From JADJWR01 sp963847675 (lineage in GTDB: Bacteria > Pseudomonadota > Gammaproteobacteria > Burkholderiales > Burkholderiaceae_F): a DNA stretch of 64,000 nucleotides. How positions within the stretch are numbered: position 1 is the stretch's first letter; each line of letters begins with the position of its first letter. Location of the stretch: NCBI GenBank assembly GCA_963847675.1, contig CAWKAP010000009.1, forward strand, positions 124,001 to 188,000, written 5' to 3'. The notes below the pieces were generated by a model. That model saw only the letters and a list, made by a program, of their open reading frames with translations, made no database searches and was not told where the DNA came from. Made by a program: the position numbers and the translations under genes. Of this stretch, positions 46,101 to 54,780 are shown piece after piece.

Positions 46101-47227
46101 TGGGCCTCGTCCTGCAGGTGCACGCGCACGAGCGCAGCCAGGTGATGGAAGCATTGCGCGCCGAGGGACTCGGTGCGCTCAGCCACCTCGTCGCCAAGGT
46201 GCAGGCGGGCGACCAGGCGCGCGACACGATCGAGATCTGGCGCGATGCGAAGTGCATCTTCACGATGCCGCGCGCCGAACTGCAGCGGGCGTGGAGCGAA
46301 GTCTCGTGGCGCATCGCGCGCCTGCGCGACAACCCCGAGTGCGCCGACGCCGAGTTCTCGCGCGCCGCCGATGCCGACGACGTCGGCCTGTCGATGTCGC
46401 TCGGCTTCGATCCGGCCGAAGACGTCGCCGCGCCGATGATCGCCAGCGGGCAGCGGCCACGCATCGCCGTCCTGCGCGAGCAGGGCGTGAACAGCCACTA
46501 CGAGATGGCCTCCGCGTTCGATCGCGCCGGCTTCACCGCGGTCGATGTCCACATGACGGACCTGCTCGCCGGGCGCGCGAGCCTTGCCGGGTTCAAGGGC
46601 TTTGCCGCCTGTGGCGGGTTTTCCTACGGCGACGTGCTCGGCGGCGGCGGCGGCTGGGCCAAGACGATCCTGCACAACCCGCGCCTCGCCGAGGAGTTCG
46701 CCGCCTTCTTCCTGCGCGCCGACTCGTTCGCGCTCGGCGTGTGCAACGGCTGCCAGATGATGAGCCAGCTCGCGATGATGATTCCGGGCGCGCAATGCTG
46801 GCCGCGCTTCACCCGCAACCGCTCCGAGCAGTTCGAGGGGCGTCTGGTGATGGTCGAGGTGCTCGACTCGCCATCGCTGTTCTTCGCCGGCATGGCCGGC
46901 AGCCGGATGCCGATCGCCAATGCGCACGGCGAGGGTTACGCGACGTTCATGCAGGCAGAGCAGCGGAGGCTGGCGGAGCAGGGCAGGCTGATCGCGGTGC
47001 GCTACGTGGATTCGGCCGGCAACGCGTCCGAGCGCTACCCCTTCAACCCGAATGGCTCGCCCGGCGGCATCACCGGCCTCACCACGCCGGACGGGCGCTT
47101 CACGATCCTGATGCCGCACCCGGAGCGGGTGCGGCGCACGGTGCAGATGTCGTGGCAGCCGCCGGGGCTGGGCGAGGATTCGCCGTGGATGCGAATGTTC
47201 CGTAACGCGCGGCGCTGGCTCGGGTGA
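43165..47227 (+). pseudogene. purL: Phosphoribosylformylglycinamidine synthase PurL, several 5' frameshifts
   Basis: Fourth step of purine synthesis (FGAR to FGAM), a large single-chain enzyme of about 1350 residues. The 3' three quarters, from about nt 44100, read cleanly. They show VETHNHPTAISPFPGAATG, the ATP-binding region, IHDVGAGGLSNAMPEL, YHDRSDGGL, and the C-terminal glutaminase with VLREQGVNSHYEMA, the nucleophile in LGVCNGCQMMSQL and the His/Glu pair near MPHPERV. The N-terminal 310 codons are spread over three frames. Switches lie near 43571, 43643, 44058 and 44095, each consistent with one extra base. Homology to PurL continues across every switch. As an essential biosynthetic gene without other damage, it is probably intact in the organism. 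Confidence 0.88.
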
Positions 47228-47554
47228 CTCAATGCTCCGGTGACTCGATCTGCTTCACGTCGTCAGCTGGTTTCGGGCCGAACTCTGCAGGAACTCGGCA
47301 AGAGCCGAGCGCGGCTGCTCGAACCAACGCCCCGGATCATTGCTTCGGACTGCTTGGCGTCTTTCGCGCGGCGGCGACCGAGCGGCCGGAGGCGACCCCG
47401 ATCGGGTCACTGCAATTTCAGAAAGGCAGTCGCGTACCGCCTTCCGGCTGACGCCCTATCAACGCTCGATCGCGCAGGTCGGCGATCAACCCGTCCTCAT
47501 CAGCGAAGTCCTTCCGCCGGTAGCCTGTAGCTCAGCCCCTGCGCCGGTAACCGC
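47228..47554. other. Intergenic stretch between convergent purL and the channel-like gene
   Basis: 327 bases without a supported gene. Short open frames here have no recognisable similarity and no ribosome-binding sites. I see no convincing terminator hairpin with a T-run, tRNA or repeat. Confidence 0.4.
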
Positions 47555-49408
47555 TCATGAGCCAGTGCGGCTCGCCGGCGCCGAGCCGGCGGGCGGAAAG
47601 TCAAGGGATGCGCGCAGGCGGGCGGCCTGCTCGGGCGAGAAGTTCGGGAACGGCAGGGATCCTACCTGCCGCCACGCCTGAACCTGCGCCTCCGCGTTTG
47701 CTGCCTTTTCCCGATCCGGCTTGTGGTCGCGCCCGAGATACAGCGTGCGCGACGGGAACGCGATCGCCGTGCCGCTCTGCTCGACGATGTCCATGACCCG
47801 CAGCAGGATGTCTTCGCGAATGCCCAGGAACTCCGCCCAGTTGGTCGTCATCACATAGGCAAACAACTCGATGTCGAGGGAGCTGGCGCCGAAGCCAACG
47901 AACCGAGCCCGCGCCGGGTCAGGGTCCACGCGAGGGTGGCCCAGCAGCATCCCGCGCAGCTTGACCAGTACGTGGCGCAGTTGCTCCGGCGTCGTCTCGT
48001 AGCGCAGACCGATGACGGCATTGACGAGTATCTTGTCGCGCCTGCTGAAGTTCACGATCGGCATCTTGGCCAGGGCCGCGTTGGGGATGGTCGTGAGCTT
48101 GCGGTCGAGTCCGCGCATCCGCGCCGAGCGGATACCGATTGCCTCGACCGTACCGAGCCGGTCGCCGTACCTGCAGAATTCGCCGACCCGGACCGGCCGG
48201 TCCGCGAACAGTTGCATGCTGCCGATGAGATTTTCGATGGTCGGCTGGGCAGCGAGGGCGATGGCCAGCCCGCCCACGCCGAGGCCGGCGACGATCCCGT
48301 ACAAGGGCAGGCCCAGCCTGTCCGCGCCGATTGCGAGCAGCGCGGCGGCCCCGAAGATGCCAAGGAGGCGAGCGCCGACGCGAATCAGGTGGGCGTCGAC
48401 GCTCTCCGGCGGAATTTTCGGGGAGGAGATGATCGTCTCGGCAGCCACCGGCGCGAAGCGCCACGACACCCAGGCACCGGCAATGAACATGATGGCGGTC
48501 GCCGCGAGTTCGACGGCGCTGGCGACCTCGCCCGTGAGATAGACCTGGACGAGCGCAAAGTAGGCCGCAACGGGAGTCGCCGCAAGGAGGCAGACCGGCA
48601 TCGCGAACTGTGCCAGGGCTTCCCACAGCGGCCGGGCGCCGCGACCGAGCTGCGAGACGCGGTACGCGACCCACAGGACGAGGACGTAGGCGGCGAGCGT
48701 TAGGCTCAGCCCGACCCACTTCCAGGCCGGCCGATTGGCGACCGGAGCGCGCAGCCACGAGGGCAGCGCCTGGATCCAGGCGTACGGAACCATCCAGCCG
48801 CCGCCATTGACCAGGACATCGTGCAGGTTCTCGAGCGGAACCGGGCGCGCGTACGGCAAGCCTCAAGAACCCAGGTCGTAGAAATCCTCCGCTCGCTCGA
48901 CGGTGTCGGGAGCGAAGAGAAACTCGCCGGCGCGCGGTCCGCGTTCGGCTCGAACCAGCGCAATCTCGGTGTCCGGGATCACCCAGCGCGTCGCCCTGGC
49001 GCCAGTGCGCGCCTCCATCTGCGCGGCATCGGGAGCCTCCTGCAACGCCGAGGGCGGAAGCCGGCCCAGCACGTCGTACAAGGCCGCTGCGGCCGCCCGG
49101 CCCGTCTTCATCCGGGCCGCAGGCGGGACTTCGCTCAAGTCCAGAGCTTCGATGATGCGGTTGCCGAGCCGAGCGCCGCGGCTGAATTTTTCGCGGGAAG
49201 GCGCGGGCAGGTAGTCCTGCGCGAGAAACCTGGCGAGCTCGTCGCTCTCATCGAGGAACGCCTTCAGCGCAGCCCGCGGGCTCGAGCGGTCGGCCGGCTT
49301 GAGCGGATGCGCCTGCTCCTCCGCACGGGCGAGGGTCGCCGCGAGCAGCAAGGCCAGAATCACTGCCAGAACGCGAATCACGCCGAGGACTGAGCGGCGG
49401 TCGTGCAT
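47555..49408 (-). pseudogene. Mechanosensitive-channel-like (MscS family) membrane protein with in-frame stop
   Basis: Inner-membrane protein of about 617 codons. The N-terminal part (49408-48866) has a signal-like helix (VIRVLAVILALLLAATLARA) and a periplasmic helical domain ending GEFLFAPDTVERAEDFYD. The C-terminal part (from 48862) opens GLPYARPVPLENLHD, then has four to five transmembrane helices and the MscS pore/beta region (GLGVGGLAIALAAQPTIENLIGS, then FCRYGDRLGTVEAIGIRSARMRGLD, in parts). The parts are in the same frame, separated only by TGA at 48863-48865. From related proteins I expect a continuous chain through this point. A compensating insertion/deletion pair (an extra T and a missing G) would restore DRVLEGLPY. 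It is the last gene of the minus-strand run. Confidence 0.78.
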
Positions 49409-49530
49409 GGCCCACCCGTTGCGAGCAGCGCGGGTCTGTTCGACCGGGATCCAGGCCAGCGCTGCGCGCTGCGCGTCCCAGACCGTTGGCAGCGCGCCCG
49501 GCTTCGGCGATGACGCGCCGTCGCTCAGCA

Positions 49531-49992
49531 TCACTTGACCGTGTAGCCCTTGCCCTCCAGGCAGGTCGCGCGCGCCTTAGCGAATGCAGCCTGTTGCTGC
49601 TGCGTTCCTGCCTGTTGCTGCTGCTGCACCTGCTGCTGGACAGCGGCGTTCTGCCGGCGGCTGTGCGAACGCGCAACGACGGCCCCGGCGGCCGCGCCCG
49701 CGCCCGCATCGCCCGCGATCGCGCCGATCGCCGCGCCGCCCACGGCGCCGCGCGCGCCGGCGCCGGGCGTCGTGCCGGTGGCGGTCGTCGGCGGCGTGGC
49801 CGCCGCGGCGGATGGCGGCGGCTTGGCGGGGTCGAATTTGGTCTGCCCGACTGCCCACTGATAGCAGGCCGCCTCGTCGCTCTTCTGCTGCTGCGGCGAC
49901 TGCCCCTTGGCGGGATACACATACTGCTGGGCCGTCACCGGCGCAATCATTGCCGCGGTCAATGCAAGCCCCCAAACCATCCGCTTCGTCAT
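49531..49992 (-). CDS. Glycine-zipper, glutamine-rich exported protein
   Basis: A 153-residue secreted or envelope protein. The signal peptide is MTKRMVWGLALTAAMIAPVTA. The mature part starts QQYVYPAKGQSPQQQKSDEAACYQWAVGQTKFDP, a Q/Y-rich block with one cysteine. It continues with a proline/threonine linker and then a glycine zipper (AVGGAAIGAIAGDAGAGAAAGAVVA, given in pieces), as in membrane-inserting small proteins. A run of Gln follows (QQQVQQQQQ) and a terminal CLEGKGYTVK, giving two cysteines that could pair. The start lies five bases after the likely end of the patatin gene. Function unknown; related glycine-zipper families are envelope-stress proteins. Confidence 0.78.
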   Translation of the reverse strand: MTKRMVWGLALTAAMIAPVTAQQYVYPAKGQSPQQQKSDEAACYQWAVGQTKFDPAKPPPSAAAATPPTTATGTTPGAGARGAVGGAAIGAIAGDAGAGAAAGAVVARSHSRRQNAAVQQQVQQQQQAGTQQQQAAFAKARATCLEGKGYTVK

Positions 49993-49997
49993 TCGAC

Positions 49998-51422
49998 TCA
50001 CGTGTCGCCCCGGCGTCCTGCAGCAAACGCTGAAAATCGGGCGAGTCCCTGATGATCGTTGCCGCGGCGGCACGCAGGCGATCCACCGCCTCGGCGGGCA
50101 GGACGAACGTCGTCGGCTGGCCGTTCAGGTACTCGAATTCCGCCTTGTCCTTGAGCGCCGCGAACGAGACGTCGATGGCATAGATGTCGACATCGGGGGC
50201 TTTCAGTTCGTCGGCGACTGCCGGATCCGTGTTACCCGTGAACGCCGCCGATTGGCGCAGCCGGCGCAGCGACCGCCAGCGTGCTTCCTTGTCCTTCAGC
50301 AGTTCCACCGCTTCGTACGAGTAATGGTCGATCGGCACGCCGGAGGCCTGGACCAGAAGGCTCACGGAGCCCGGGGCACTCTCCGATTCATCCCAGCGGG
50401 TGCGGGGCGCGGACACCGAGTTGACGACGAAGACCACGATCCGGCGCACGTTGTCGAGCCGCGTCGGCACGCCGGCCCGGTGCAGCGCTTCCATCAGCTC
50501 GAGCACAGTCAGCACGCTGCGCATGCCCACGTTGTCCGCGACGCCGCCGTCGACGAGATGGATAAAGGGGCGGTGGGCGCCATCGGCGAAGCCGAGCCGT
50601 TCGTCGATTTCGCGCTTCGCCCGCGCGGCCGTGCGCGGCGGGCTGGCCGGTCCGGCGAAGAACTGCAGCGCGGCAGGCGGCGCGTAGTTGCAGGTGCCGC
50701 CGTAGTTGTTCAGCGTGACCGGAGACAGCAGGACCGGCACCGCCGACGAGGCCGCGGCGGCGCGCGACAGCGGCACGGCATCGAGGTTGGAGCACATCGC
50801 GTCGAAGACGTCCTGGTCGAAGACCAGCCGGGCTCCGGTCGAGATGTCGGTGGCCGAGGCCAGGATCAAGGGGCCGGTGCCCCGATCCAGATCGGCAAAG
50901 GTCGCGCCGTTGAACAGGATCTCGTCATACAAATCGGCCGCCAGTTCCGAGCGCCCCCAGCCGCTCGACCACAAGTCGCCCCAGTACGCCGGATTGAGGA
51001 AGCGGGCGATGATCTCGCCCTGCACGTCGCGCTTCAGGAAGCGCTGCTCGTAGTCGGCGAAGAGCCTGTCGCCGTACAGGCCATAGGCCAGCGCCGTGAA
51101 GCTGCCTCCCGACACCCCGGTGATCACCCCAACGGCATCGATCAGGCGAATCTTTTCGCCGCTCGCCCTGGCGATCTCGGTGCGGTTCAGGAATTCGAGG
51201 ACACCGTATGAAAAGGCGGCCGCGCGCGTACCGCCCCCGGAGAAGGCGAGCACGACCAGCGTGTCCCGGTCCCTGAAATGCGGCTGCCGCGTGGCGAGGC
51301 GGTAGCCGGCGTCAGGGTCGGCCTGCGTGATCGGCGGATTGACCGGCCGCGTGCGCGCAGCCGGCGAGCGCGAGCAGCGCGCCGAGCGCCGCTGCAGACA
51401 GCAGATTGCTTAATCTGCACAT
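49998..51422 (-). pseudogene. Patatin-like phospholipase, lipoprotein, frameshifted at both ends
   Basis: Serine lipase of the patatin family, predicted outer-membrane or periplasmic lipoprotein. The start at 51422 (GGAGC upstream) gives a lipoprotein signal MCRLSNLLSAAALGALLALAGC. The next residues should read GTRPVNPPITQADPDAG, but that sequence lies in another frame. One extra base near 51352-51358 (TGCGCGCAC) explains the switch. The catalytic core is intact: oxyanion loop FSGGGTRAAAFSYG, nucleophile elbow GVSGGSFTALAYG and the Asp in VDGGVADNVG. After DSPDFQRLLQDAG the open frame runs on over the next gene. A stop at 49998 in a neighbouring frame is the likely true end, which implies a second indel. 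Confidence 0.8.
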
Positions 51423-51481
51423 GTCAGCCGCTCCGATGCGCGCCTTATTCATCGCCTTCAAGCGCCTGCGCGGCCTCCAGC

Positions 51482-52294
51482 TCACCAGCGGAAAGTCACG
51501 CCGATCGCGGGGCCGTTGAAGGTCATCTCTTCCAGCGGCTCGCCCGACTTCATCTGGTAGTCGGTGTAACGCCAGGCGGCGACGACGTCGCCCCACCCGA
51601 AGCTGTAGCCGAAACCCGCCAGCGCCTGCCACGTGAACTTCGATTGGCCGGTACCGATGTCGACGTAGTACGGCACGAACCACCGCTGCCCTTCGCCGAA
51701 TGCGTACCGCCCCTTTACGCCGACGATCGCGTCCCAGTACTTCTCGTTCGAATCGCGCGTGCCCGAGCGGTCTGGAAGCGGCAGCGGGCCGATATTGCCG
51801 GTGAATGTCCAGTTCAGCGTCTGCCGGATGTTCAGCACCCGCACGCCCCCCACGAGGTCGAGCGTGTAGTCGGGCCGGTTCACCGTGCGGAAGGTGCCGG
51901 CGACCGTGCTCACCCAGCCCTTCATGTCGTAGCCGACGTTGCCCTGCACGCCGGCCGGGATCACGCCGCCGATGGCGAGATCTCGCGAGTCGGACTTCGA
52001 TGAGCCGATGTCCATGTAGATCACGTCGGCCAGCACACCCCAGCGCCCGTTGTTCGCCTCGAACGCACCCATGAACGCGAACTTGAGGTTGTCCAGGATG
52101 GTGCCGATATCGAGGTCGAGGTCGCTGCCGGCACCCGAGTGCGGAAACGTCGTCTTTCCGCTGATGTCCGGAAAGTAGCCGTACAAGGTGGCCTTGAACT
52201 GCCAGTCGGCCGTCGACTGAGCGAACGAGGCCGCCGGCACCAGCGCTGCCACGACGGCCGCGGCAGCGGCAATGTGTCTTGTTGTCTTCTTCAT
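51482..52294 (-). CDS. Outer-membrane beta-barrel protein, exported
   Basis: A 270-residue protein of unknown function. The signal peptide is KKTTRHIAAAAAVVAALVPAASFAQ, 24-25 residues. The mature protein alternates aromatic/polar strands (WQFKATLYGYFPDISGK, WFVPYYVDIGTGQSKFTWQALAGFGYSFGWGDVVAAWRYTDY in parts) and ends ...GPAIGVTFRW, a C-terminal aromatic BAM signal. GAGGAG precedes ATG 52294. It resembles uncharacterised outer-membrane proteins that accompany SulP or patatin genes. A role as the outer-membrane partner of the SulP system is only inference from position. Confidence 0.75.
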   Translation of the reverse strand: MKKTTRHIAAAAAVVAALVPAASFAQSTADWQFKATLYGYFPDISGKTTFPHSGAGSDLDLDIGTILDNLKFAFMGAFEANNGRWGVLADVIYMDIGSSKSDSRDLAIGGVIPAGVQGNVGYDMKGWVSTVAGTFRTVNRPDYTLDLVGGVRVLNIRQTLNWTFTGNIGPLPLPDRSGTRDSNEKYWDAIVGVKGRYAFGEGQRWFVPYYVDIGTGQSKFTWQALAGFGYSFGWGDVVAAWRYTDYQMKSGEPLEEMTFNGPAIGVTFRW

Positions 52295-52412
52295 GGGTAC
52301 TCCTCTCTTTTCTGCTGAGTTTGCATCAACGACGCCTTGGCGAGCAGTCACAGCAACGCGTCGAGCGCCAACGAAAGGAACGTGCGCCGAGTCATTGATC
52401 TCCCGCCGGACA

Positions 52413-54236
52413 TCATGCGGGCCGCGAAGGCGCGTTGGATGCGTCGCCGGTGGCGCCCGGGGAAGCGGCGCGAGGCGCGGCGCGCGTACGCTGCGCCAGC
52501 TCGGGCTTGAGGCTGGCCACCGCGTCGAAGTGCGACAGGTGGACCTTGCCGGTCAGCTCCTGCAGGAAGTGCGAGCGCTCCAGCTGGTCCATCACCGGTC
52601 CCTTCACCTCCGACAGGTGGAAGGTGACCCCGCCATCCTCGAGCCGTTGGTTGATTGCCTCGAGACTTTCGAGCGCCGACGCATCGATCGTGTTCACTGC
52701 CGGGCACTCGAGGATCACGTGCCGGACCTGCGGACTGGCCGCCACCGCGTCGTTGATCAGGTCCTCGAGGAAGCGCGCGTTCGGGAAGTACAGGCTCTCG
52801 TCGACGCGCAGCGACAGGATCTCCGGATCGGTCACGACCGTGTGCCGGGCCACGTTGCGGAAGGATGTCGTGCCCGGGATCTGGCCCACCACGGCCACGT
52901 GCGGCCGCGAGGTCTTGTACAGGTGCAGGAAGATCGACAGGCCGACGCCGACGATCAGGCCCGCCTCGACACCCTGGCCCAGGGTGACGACGATCGTCGC
53001 GGCCATCGCGGCGAAGTCGCTTTTGGAATAGTCGAAGGTGCGCTTGAGTGCGCGCAGGTCCACCAGCGACAGCACTGCGACGATGATCGTGGCGGCCAGG
53101 GTCGCGTTCGGAAGGTAGTACAGCAGCGGCGTCAGGAACAGCGTGGCCAGCGCGATGCCTACCGCCGTGAAGGCGCCCGCGGCGGGGGTTTCGGCGCCGG
53201 CCTCGAAATTGACCACCGAACGCGCGAAGCCGCCCGTGACCGGGAATCCGCCCGAGACGGCCGCGCCGACGTTCGCTGCACCCAACGCGATCAGTTCCTG
53301 GTCGGGGTCGACGCGTTGCCGGCGCTTGGCGGCAAGCGTCAGCGCAACGGAGATCGACTCGACGTAGCCGACGATCGAGATCAGCAGCGCAGGCACGAGG
53401 ATCGCGGCCCATAGCGCGAAATCCAGCGGCGGCAGCGCGAGCTCGGGCAGGCCCTGCGGAACCGTGCCGACGATCCTGACGCCGCGCTCGGCGAGGCCAA
53501 AGCCCCAGACCGCCGCCGTGGTGGCGACAATGGCCATGGCCGGTCCCACCTTGGCCAGGATGTCGGCGGTCCGCTCACCGAGCCCGATGCCGCGCAGGAG
53601 CCGTTTGAGGCTGCGGCGCACCCAGAAGAGGAAGACGAGCGAGGCGAGGCCGATTGCCGCCGTATTGGGATGGACGTGGGCGATGTTGCGCCCGACAGAT
53701 GCGGCCACCTCGAGAAAGGTCTCGCCATGGGCGCGGATGCCGAGCACCGGCCCCAGCTGGCTGGTCGCGATCTGGATGCCCGAGGCGGTGATGAAGCCCG
53801 AGATGACCGGATGACTGAGAAAATTTGCAAGGAACCCGAGCCGCAGCAATCCCATGCTGAGGAGCAGCAGCCCCGAGACGAGGGCGAGCGCAACGGCGGC
53901 CCCGAGGTATTCGGGCGATCCCTGCGCCGCCAGCGGGCCGATCGCGGCCGCTGTCATCAGACTTGCCACCGCGACCGGGCCGACCGCGAGCGCGCGCGAC
54001 GTGCCGAAGACCGCATAGATCACCAGCGGTGCCATCGAGGCGTAGAGCCCCACCTGCGCCGGCAGCCCGGCCAGCAGCGCATAGGCCAGCGACTGCGGAA
54101 TCAGCATGATCGTGACGATGGCCGCGACGATCAGGTCGTTGGCGAATGTCTGCCGGGAGTATTCGGCTCCCCACGCCAGGATCGGAAAGTAGCCGCGCAG
54201 CAGGGTGCCGAGGGTCGCACCCCTGGCGCTGCTCAT
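52413..54236 (-). CDS. SulP family anion transporter with STAS domain
   Basis: Inner-membrane SLC26-type transporter or exchanger for sulfate, bicarbonate or other anions. The 607 residues start near GYFPILAWGAEYSRQTFANDL and include the substrate motif LIPQSLAYALLAGLPAQVGLYAS (in parts). A run of about 12-14 helices follows, and then a cytoplasmic STAS domain at about 470-585 with VILECPAVNTIDASALESLE. The ATG overlaps the stop of the small membrane protein gene by four bases, so the two are coupled. The substrate is not readable; the neighbouring sulfur enzymes favour a sulfur oxyanion. Confidence 0.88.
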   Translation of the reverse strand: MSSARGATLGTLLRGYFPILAWGAEYSRQTFANDLIVAAIVTIMLIPQSLAYALLAGLPAQVGLYASMAPLVIYAVFGTSRALAVGPVAVASLMTAAAIGPLAAQGSPEYLGAAVALALVSGLLLLSMGLLRLGFLANFLSHPVISGFITASGIQIATSQLGPVLGIRAHGETFLEVAASVGRNIAHVHPNTAAIGLASLVFLFWVRRSLKRLLRGIGLGERTADILAKVGPAMAIVATTAAVWGFGLAERGVRIVGTVPQGLPELALPPLDFALWAAILVPALLISIVGYVESISVALTLAAKRRQRVDPDQELIALGAANVGAAVSGGFPVTGGFARSVVNFEAGAETPAAGAFTAVGIALATLFLTPLLYYLPNATLAATIIVAVLSLVDLRALKRTFDYSKSDFAAMAATIVVTLGQGVEAGLIVGVGLSIFLHLYKTSRPHVAVVGQIPGTTSFRNVARHTVVTDPEILSLRVDESLYFPNARFLEDLINDAVAASPQVRHVILECPAVNTIDASALESLEAINQRLEDGGVTFHLSEVKGPVMDQLERSHFLQELTGKVHLSHFDAVASLKPELAQRTRAAPRAASPGATGDASNAPSRPA

Positions 54237-54757
54237 CCCTGGGCCCTCTTGCGGAAGAACAGCGCACCGATCTTCTCGCGCCCCATGACGCGGCCAAGTT
54301 CCTTCATGGCAAAGAACGGAATCAGGGCGACGAAGACGACCATGCTGTTGGCGAGGATGACCTCGTTGCCCTGCGCGGTGAATTCGGCGAATGCAGCGGC
54401 GACGCCCTTGCCGGACACGAGACCCTTGATCGCGTGCTCTGCCAGCGTGAAGACGGCGCAGAAGATCGTGAAGACGAGCGTCTTGTACAGCGTCGGATAG
54501 ATCAGCGGCCTGTCCTCGAGGCCGCGCCCGAGGCGGAACACGCCGCCGATCATGATCACCTTGCCGAGGATCAGCGCCTCGATCAGCGCGAAGCCGTAGT
54601 TGGTGTAGGTGATGTCGTGCGCCGACAGCAGCAGGCGGCGGTAGATCGTGAACGCGGCGAACACGATCGTCAGATAGATCACGTTGAACGCGTACTCGAT
54701 CAATTCGTGGCGGACCTTCTCCTTCAATCCCTCGGGTTTCTGCGCAGGGACGTGCAT
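54233..54757 (-). CDS. Four-helix membrane protein coupled to SulP gene
   Basis: A 174-residue integral membrane protein of unknown function. Four hydrophobic segments lie at about 26-44, 55-78, 92-112 and 136-156. Conserved-looking polar blocks are RRLLLSAHDITYTNYGFALIEALILGK, MIGGVFRLGRGLEDRPLIYPTLYKT (both read in parts) and a basic tail GREKIGALFFRKR. AAGGAG sits 6-7 bases before ATG 54757. Its stop overlaps the SulP start (ATGA), so the two are probably made together. I do not recognise the family. Confidence 0.8.
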   Translation of the reverse strand: MHVPAQKPEGLKEKVRHELIEYAFNVIYLTIVFAAFTIYRRLLLSAHDITYTNYGFALIEALILGKVIMIGGVFRLGRGLEDRPLIYPTLYKTLVFTIFCAVFTLAEHAIKGLVSGKGVAAAFAEFTAQGNEVILANSMVVFVALIPFFAMKELGRVMGREKIGALFFRKRAQG

Positions 54758-54780
54758 CGCCCGCTCCTTGCCGGATTGAG

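Noticed and set aside
48863..48865. The TGA in the channel-like gene read as selenocysteine
   Set aside because: MscS-like proteins are not selenoproteins, no redox motif surrounds it, and no SECIS-like element was evident.
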